The position numbers and the translations under genes are program-made. A stretch of DNA of 21,135 bases from CAUPWF01 sp964367685 (GTDB lineage: Bacteria; Bacillota; Clostridia; Lachnospirales; Lachnospiraceae), in the NCBI GenBank assembly GCA_964367685.1, contig CAYIYM010000035.1, positions 1 to 21,135 of the forward strand, written 5' to 3'. The notes below the pieces were generated by a model. It made no database searches. It saw only the letters and a list, made by a program, of their open reading frames with translations, and had not been told where the DNA came from. Position 1 is the first letter of the stretch, and each line of letters opens with the position of its first letter. Positions 16,602 to 21,135 of the stretch are shown piece after piece.

Positions 16602-17795
16602 AGTTTTGTATAACTCTATGTACTCTGCATATTTTTTCTTCTTATCGTATTCTTCACTCCGTTTTAAACAATCCGCTTTTTGTATGATTTTTTCCTCGCA
16701 TTGTTGTACAATCGCTTGGTACAGAGCCTCAACGTCACCTTTATCCACTACTATTCCACTTTTGGTATCTATACTTTCAGGGCTCCCACCTGTTCTATAG
16801 GTGATCACTGGCGTTCCACAAGCAAGTGCCTCTATATTCGTCGTTGGAAAGTTATCTTCATAAGTCGGATTCACAAATACGTCTGCCGTACTATATAATT
16901 CTAATAATTCCTTTAGATTTGTCGTCCTTGTAATTCCCATAATTGAGCTAGGCAACGCTCTCACTTGACGTGCTGTTAAACCCACTAATACTATTTGATA
17001 TGACTCCCCCAACATCTCCCGAAGTTGTAGAAAATCTTTCATACCCTTTCTTTCATCCCAAATATTCGCCACTCCAAGTATCATATATCGGTTTTCAATC
17101 CCTCTTCGGCTTCTAAACTTACTCTCCACTGGACAGATTTTGGATAAATCTACTCCATTCGCAATGACTTGTATCGGATACTTACACAAAAACGACTCTC
17201 TAACCACATCTGCTAACCATTGTGATGGAGTTACGATGGTCATATTCTTCACTTTTGTAAACAATTGCTTTTTTTTCTCATAATTTTGCTTGCTATTATC
17301 TAGAATAAATGATTTAGGATACGTTTTTTTCTGTTCACATCGACAACAACTCCGTTTCCATTTTGCACAATTTATACCGTCAAAATAAGCACAATGCCCC
17401 GTAAAGCTCCAACAGTCATGAAGTGTCCATATTACTTTCTTATCTACTGTCGCCAAATAATCAAATAAAATCTCTATATTAAGATAGTATCCATGAATAT
17501 TATGCAGATGAATTACATCTGGGTTATATTTCTCTATTTCACATATCAGTTGTTTTGTCGCTTTATTTGAATAAAATCCTGCTTTATCTGTTATCCGGCT
17601 TAGTAGTGCATGCGCATTCACACTATATGTATTTCCAATATATATTAGATTCTTCGCCTCTACCCCTATTGCTTCTCCACGTCCATATGCAATTTTACAT
17701 TGTATTCCTTTAACTTCAAGAGATTCAAATATGTCATTCACAATCTTTCCTGTACTGCCCTTGCCGCATACTGAATTAATTTGCAATACCTTCAT
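16596..17795 (-). CDS. GT4-family glycosyltransferase, WcaC-like, with cysteine cluster
   Basis: This 399-residue GT-B glycosyltransferase begins MKVLQINSVCGKGSTGKIV, a start typical of WcaC-like colanic-acid and exopolysaccharide GT4 enzymes. VIHLHNIHGYYLN (95-107) lies in the acceptor half. The segment from HDCWSFTGHCAYF to CRCEQ holds six cysteines (128, 135, 143, 150, 151, 153), a pattern I recall as recurrent in this subfamily and possibly structural or metal-binding. The donor half has ILGVANIWDERKGMKDFLQL and a C-terminal EDNFPTTNIEALACGTPVIT with the EX7E glutamates. It is encoded 33 bp after the WbuB-like GT with a strong AGGAGAG site, and is the last gene before the internal promoter. 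The sugar transferred is unknown. Confidence 0.87.
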   Translation of the reverse strand: MKVLQINSVCGKGSTGKIVNDIFESLEVKGIQCKIAYGRGEAIGVEAKNLIYIGNTYSVNAHALLSRITDKAGFYSNKATKQLICEIEKYNPDVIHLHNIHGYYLNIEILFDYLATVDKKVIWTLHDCWSFTGHCAYFDGINCAKWKRSCCRCEQKKTYPKSFILDNSKQNYEKKKQLFTKVKNMTIVTPSQWLADVVRESFLCKYPIQVIANGVDLSKICPVESKFRSRRGIENRYMILGVANIWDERKGMKDFLQLREMLGESYQIVLVGLTARQVRALPSSIMGITRTTNLKELLELYSTADVFVNPTYEDNFPTTNIEALACGTPVITYRTGGSPESIDTKSGIVVDKGDVEALYQAIVQQCEEKIIQKADCLKRSEEYDKKKKYAEYIELYKTN

Positions 17796-17828
17796 ATACT
17801 CTCCTCGTATTTCCTATTTGTATCTAAT

Positions 17829-19028
17829 TCATCTTATAACCAACTCATTCATTAATGTTTCTAATTCATCTATCAATCTCTTTTTCGTATAATTCATTTC
17901 ATAGCACAACCTTGCTGCTTGTCCCATTTTTTTTCGTTCCAACATGTCTTTGTCCCTAAAGTGCGAAATCGCTTTAGCTATTTCTAAGTGATTTTTTTCA
18001 GAGACAATTCCACTACCATTTTTTTCTATGATAGTCGCACTTTCTCCAGTTATCACACCTAAAATCGGTACTCCACACGCTAAGTAAGTCTGCAGTTTCG
18101 CCGGAATAGTCATACGAAAAACTTCGTTGTCTAGCAATGACATATATGCAATATCTCCATATTTAACATATTCGTTTGCTTCTACTTCTGTTACTCGTCC
18201 TATGAACTTTAACATATTCTCAATTTTTAGTTTTTCTGCTAATGTCTTTAAGCTCTCTAACGCTCTACCATCACCTACGATATAGCATTCGATTTCTTCT
18301 CCTTGCAATTCACTTAAAGCCTCTAACAATAAATCTAGTCCTTGCGCTTCACCCACATTTCCAGCAAATACAATGTTAAATTTATCTTCATTGAATATAG
18401 GTGGTTTCTTTAATTCTGCCAAGTTTGGATCGTCACAAAACTGCGGCCAAAATACTAATTTACTTTCTGATACATTTTTTTTCTTTATATTGTCTACAAA
18501 TCCCTGTGATGCGCATAGAATTTTATCAGAGTTTTTGTATATTTTCTTCGCAATTTCATTTATACATCCAAGAACAACTTTATTTTTCACGCCAAGTATG
18601 ACCTCAACATTTTCCGGCCACAAATCTTGTACATTAAACAATATAGGTGTCCCAAATTTCTTCTTATATGTGATAGCAGGTAACCCAACTGTGATAGGTG
18701 AAACTTCAAAAACATAAATCATATCGAATTTCTCTTTGCACTGTCGTACCCACTTATTCCCTTCAATAACAAACGAAATACAATTTTTTAATAATCCTAT
18801 TGACGACTTGCCTCGCGGTTGCATTTTTACACGATGGACTTGAACACCATTCCAATTTTTTTCATATTTAATATCGAATCCATAGCCTTCATAAATTTCA
18901 CCCTTCGGATATTGTGGGTATCCAGTCATGACACTAACTTGATGACCACGGTCCACTAATTCTTTACATAGTGCATTTACACGAAATGTTTCCGGGTAAA
19001 AATACTGTGATATAACTAATATTTTCAT
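17829..19028 (-). CDS. GT4-family glycosyltransferase, WbuB/CapL-type
   Basis: This 399-residue GT-B enzyme opens with MKILVISQYFYPETFRVN, then VMTGYPQYPKGEIYEGYG and VHRVKMQPRGKSSIGLLKN, all characteristic of the WbuB group. The donor half has NIVFAGNVGEAQGLDLLLEA and a C-terminal EVFRMTIPAKLQTYLACGVP. In E. coli O26 WbuB is assigned to L-FucNAc transfer, and CapL does so in S. aureus capsule; the same role here is an inference from family resemblance. It would act on the cytoplasmic face of the membrane on a lipid-linked acceptor. Its ATG overlaps the stop of the epimerase gene by four bases (ATGA), which points to translational coupling, and AAGGA lies about 10 bases upstream. Confidence 0.87.
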   Translation of the reverse strand: MKILVISQYFYPETFRVNALCKELVDRGHQVSVMTGYPQYPKGEIYEGYGFDIKYEKNWNGVQVHRVKMQPRGKSSIGLLKNCISFVIEGNKWVRQCKEKFDMIYVFEVSPITVGLPAITYKKKFGTPILFNVQDLWPENVEVILGVKNKVVLGCINEIAKKIYKNSDKILCASQGFVDNIKKKNVSESKLVFWPQFCDDPNLAELKKPPIFNEDKFNIVFAGNVGEAQGLDLLLEALSELQGEEIECYIVGDGRALESLKTLAEKLKIENMLKFIGRVTEVEANEYVKYGDIAYMSLLDNEVFRMTIPAKLQTYLACGVPILGVITGESATIIEKNGSGIVSEKNHLEIAKAISHFRDKDMLERKKMGQAARLCYEMNYTKKRLIDELETLMNELVIR

Positions 19029-19900
19029 GATTTCTCTGTCCTTCTTATAGATTCACTTAACCTAACTACTTGATAATTCTCTTTATACTTACTTAATGAC
19101 TTCTCATAAGTTAAATTCCCAAATGCTTTATTTATTATCGGAACAATTGGTGATAACAAACGTAAAAATACATTAAAGCACTTTGTTGTTCTTATTTTCT
19201 TATTATGAACTTGCGCAATCAATTTTACCATATCTGTTGTTCTGCTATATTCGCCATTTTGAGGCATAAAAATCCCACACTCTTCATTTTGAATCATGAG
19301 ATGAACAAATTCACATAAATTTTCAATATATAACATCGATCTACTGTTGTCTATATTCGGAAAGATAGGAAGTTTCTTTGCTAACATTGATAGTGTAGGG
19401 TAATTACCTTTACTACCTTTCCCATAAATCATTGGTGGTCGAAGAATTACAACTGAAAAATCTGATGACATTAATGGATATAATTTTCTTTCGCCTTGCC
19501 ATTTACTATCACCATATGAATTAATAGGTGAAGGAATCGTTTCTTTTGTTATCATTTTACATGTATTAATAGCACCACTTTCGCCATACACAATCATGCT
19601 ACTCATATGGATAAATTGAGATACGCCATCCTTTTTTGCTTTTTTCGCAACTTCTTCAACTAGATCCGAGTTGATTTTATAATATAGTGCTGCTTTTTCT
19701 TCTGAAATTTTTCCATTATCAGAGTGCGCAATCCCTGCAACATGGAATATAGTATCATACGACGAAAAGGATGTATGTTTCCATGCATCCTCCTTCATAT
19801 CAATTGTATCTATTATGTAATGATAGCCATTCTTATTAACATATGTTTCAAAAGAACATCCTATATAGCTGTTCGCGCCTGTGATAAGTATCTTTTTCAT
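19025..19900 (-). CDS. NAD-dependent sugar epimerase/reductase (CapN/WbpV-like)
   Basis: This 291-residue extended SDR protein has a GANSYIG cofactor motif (8-14, a variant of GxxGxxG), FHVAGIAHS (52-60), and the catalytic tyrosine/lysine pair in SYGDSK (Tyr129, Lys133). RPPMIYGKGSKGNYPTL (154-170) follows. Such proteins next to a CapD-type dehydratase and a small initiating transferase often reduce the 4-keto sugar to UDP-D-FucNAc or UDP-QuiNAc (CapN, WbpV/WreQ). That role is inferred from neighbours; a 4-epimerase is the alternative. The ATG at 19900 shares its A with the preceding gene's stop (TAATG), so the two are coupled. A longer in-frame reading to 19978 would overlap the transferase gene in another frame and is rejected. 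Confidence 0.83.
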   Translation of the reverse strand: MKKILITGANSYIGCSFETYVNKNGYHYIIDTIDMKEDAWKHTSFSSYDTIFHVAGIAHSDNGKISEEKAALYYKINSDLVEEVAKKAKKDGVSQFIHMSSMIVYGESGAINTCKMITKETIPSPINSYGDSKWQGERKLYPLMSSDFSVVILRPPMIYGKGSKGNYPTLSMLAKKLPIFPNIDNSRSMLYIENLCEFVHLMIQNEECGIFMPQNGEYSRTTDMVKLIAQVHNKKIRTTKCFNVFLRLLSPIVPIINKAFGNLTYEKSLSKYKENYQVVRLSESIRRTEKS

Positions 19901-20496
19901 TAATGACCACCCGTTCCCCCTTCTTTTACACCATCGCTCTTTGCAACTGATATTATTGTTCCAATAATGCATTTGCAATCGAAGAAAAAACTTATTTTAT
20001 TAACATATTCTCCATCTAACTTTGCTTTTTCTCTAATGGGTAACTCATCACGCCCATTAATTTGTGCCCAACCTGTTAGTCCCACCGGAATATCATTTGC
20101 TTTATATTTATCGCGCGCTTCGATCAAATCAAATTGATTCCATAGCGCTGGTCTTGGACCTACAATACTCATCTCACCTTTTAAAATATTGAAAATTTGA
20201 GGTAATTCATCCAAACTAGTTTTGCGAAGAAATCTACCAGTTCTGGTAATATACTGTTCTGGTTTTTCCAATAGATGCGTTGGTGTATCTGATGGAGTAT
20301 CTATCCTCATTGTTCGAAATTTTAGAATATTAAAATGCTTTTTGAAGCGCCCTACTCTCTTTTGCTTAAAAAAGACCGGGCCTCTTGAATCTAATTTAAT
20401 TACTATCATCAAAATGACGATTGGAACACTTAGTATTATACATGCAATACTTGCTAATAAAAAATCCATTCCTCTTTTCATAACATTAATATACAC
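19900..20496 (-). CDS. Small initiating phosphoglycosyl transferase (PglC/CapM-like)
   Basis: This 198-residue monotopic transferase has an N-terminal hydrophobic helix (about 12-34) and the complete bacterial sugar transferase domain: GPVFFKQKRVG (39-49), LKFRTMRIDTP (58-68), SLDELPQ with catalytic Asp96-Glu97, IVGPRPALWNQ (111-121) and GLTGWAQINGRD. It moves a sugar-1-phosphate, probably an N-acetyl-6-deoxyhexosamine in this context, to undecaprenyl phosphate. The start is GTG at 20496: AGAGGA lies 6 bases upstream and the protein then begins MYINVMKRGMDFLL, the usual start of the family. A longer reading to 20547 would overlap the dehydratase gene. It is flanked by the CapD-type dehydratase (19 bp upstream) and the CapN-like reductase, an order that supports a shared pathway. 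Confidence 0.93.
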   Translation of the reverse strand: MYINVMKRGMDFLLASIACIILSVPIVILMIVIKLDSRGPVFFKQKRVGRFKKHFNILKFRTMRIDTPSDTPTHLLEKPEQYITRTGRFLRKTSLDELPQIFNILKGEMSIVGPRPALWNQFDLIEARDKYKANDIPVGLTGWAQINGRDELPIREKAKLDGEYVNKISFFFDCKCIIGTIISVAKSDGVKEGGTGGH

Positions 20497-20502
20497 TTTT
20501 AT

Positions 20503-20508
20503 TCCTCT
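20503..20508 (-). promoter_or_regulatory. Ribosome binding site that decides a GTG start
   Basis: AGAGGA lies 6 bases before the GTG at 20496. The later ATG at 20481 is 21 bases from this site, and the earlier TTG/ATG-type starts lie inside the upstream gene, so GTG is the best start for the small phosphoglycosyl transferase. Confidence 0.7.
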
Positions 20509-20515
20509 TTTACTG

Positions 20516-21135
20516 TTAAATTTTTGATACTTCTTCCACCGCAACATCTAAAAACATTTCTGGTAGTTCCGATCTAGTATCTTCATATGAACTTTGCCAT
20601 TTTTTTTGCTGATCTATGTCCGAAATACGTTCTTCATTTCGCAAATTATATGTGGGGATAATCTTATGTACAATTTCTTTCATTTGATTCGATTCTTTGT
20701 AAGCTTCTTTATATAAATTATTTAATTCTTTCAGGAATTCTGACTCATCAAATTCTAATGGATGACCAATATGAATCATTTCATTTTCAGTGCTAAGTAA
20801 CCCCTCTTCCGACATGAGTAGTTCCTCATATAGCTTTTCTCCAGGTCGTAGCCCTGTAAATTTAATTTCAATATCTTCACCAAGTCTATACCCTGATAAT
20901 TTAATTAGATTCTTTGCTAATTCTACAATTTTTACCGGCTCCCCCATATCAAGTACAAAAATCTCTCCACCTTTCGCACTCGATCCTGCTTCTAAAACAA
21001 GGGACACAGCTTCAGGTATTGTCATGAAGTAGCGAATAATATCTGGATGTGTAACTGTGATTGGTCCACCTTCCTCTAACTGCTTCTTAAATAATGGAAT
21101 AACACTTCCGTTACTTCCTAAAACGTTACCAAATC
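20516..21135 (-). CDS. CapD/PglF-type UDP-HexNAc 4,6-dehydratase, C-terminal part (partial)
   Basis: The frame is open to the right edge, so only the last 205 residues are seen and the start is outside the window. The visible part begins FGNVLGSNGSVIPLFKKQL, the conserved substrate loop of the CapD/FlaA1/PglF family. It continues with ITVTHPDIIRYFMTIPEAV, GEIFVLDMGEPVKIVELA and FTGLRPGEKLYEELL, all standard for the family. The tail after about LLSTENEMIHIG is longer than in the short soluble CapE-type enzymes, as in the long membrane-bound form with N-terminal helices; that part is not visible here. The reaction is dehydration of UDP-GlcNAc to a 4-keto-6-deoxy sugar, which the CapN-like reductase and small transferase downstream could use. 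The gap to the next gene is 19 bp. A methionine at 21025 is internal, not the start. Confidence 0.92.
   Translation of the reverse strand, partial: FGNVLGSNGSVIPLFKKQLEEGGPITVTHPDIIRYFMTIPEAVSLVLEAGSSAKGGEIFVLDMGEPVKIVELAKNLIKLSGYRLGEDIEIKFTGLRPGEKLYEELLMSEEGLLSTENEMIHIGHPLEFDESEFLKELNNLYKEAYKESNQMKEIVHKIIPTYNLRNEERISDIDQQKKWQSSYEDTRSELPEMFLDVAVEEVSKI

Noticed and set aside
1..21135. CRISPR arrays, tRNA or rRNA genes, insertion sequences
   Set aside because: No regularly spaced repeats, RNA gene signatures or transposase genes were seen on reading both strands.

Overview
The window is AT-rich and comes from a low-GC Gram-positive bacterium. It is most likely a member of Clostridia, and gene style and protein resemblance suggest Lachnospiraceae; this is an inference from family recognition, not a measured match. 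All recognised genes lie on the minus strand and are read from right to left as a surface-polysaccharide biosynthesis and export locus. Most gaps are under 60 bp and several genes overlap by a few bases, so they are probably co-transcribed in one or two units.

Region 1 (21135 down to 16596) holds the C-terminal part of a CapD/PglF-type nucleotide-sugar 4,6-dehydratase, a small PglC/CapM-type initiating phosphoglycosyl transferase, a short-chain NAD-dependent epimerase/reductase (CapN/WbpV-like), a WbuB/CapL-type GT4 glycosyltransferase and a WcaC-like GT4. Together they look like a module that makes a 6-deoxy-HexNAc, starts a lipid-linked glycan with it and adds further sugars.

Region 2 (16583 down to 460) begins with a good sigma-A-like promoter next to an imperfect palindrome. 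It then encodes a CapE/FnlA-type dehydratase, a second, large WbaP-like initiating transferase, WecC- and WecB-type enzymes for UDP-ManNAcA, a GT4, an ABC exporter pair (Wzm/TagG-like permease with an extra N-terminal beta-rich domain, and a short TagH-like ATPase), and a 1218-residue methyltransferase / coiled-coil / CgeB-like GT / GT2 fusion that resembles WsaE of Geobacillus S-layer glycan synthesis. It ends with a secreted heparinase II/III-like lyase, an AlgI-type MBOAT O-acyltransferase and an AlgJ/DltD-like SGNH membrane protein.

A coherent reading is that UDP-ManNAcA and an N-acetyl-6-deoxyhexosamine are built into an acidic polymer on a polyprenyl carrier. The polymer would be extended, and perhaps methyl-capped, by the large fusion protein, exported by the ABC transporter, O-acylated outside the membrane by the MBOAT/SGNH pair, and trimmed by the lyase. 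The sugar enzymes match much of the Staphylococcus aureus type 5/8 capsule set (CapD, E, L, M, N, O, P), but no CapF, CapG, Wzx or Wzy is visible.

Positions 113-459 hold no convincing gene. At 1-112 a new gene for a secreted protein starts and runs off the left edge. No RNA genes, CRISPR arrays or intact mobile elements were seen.
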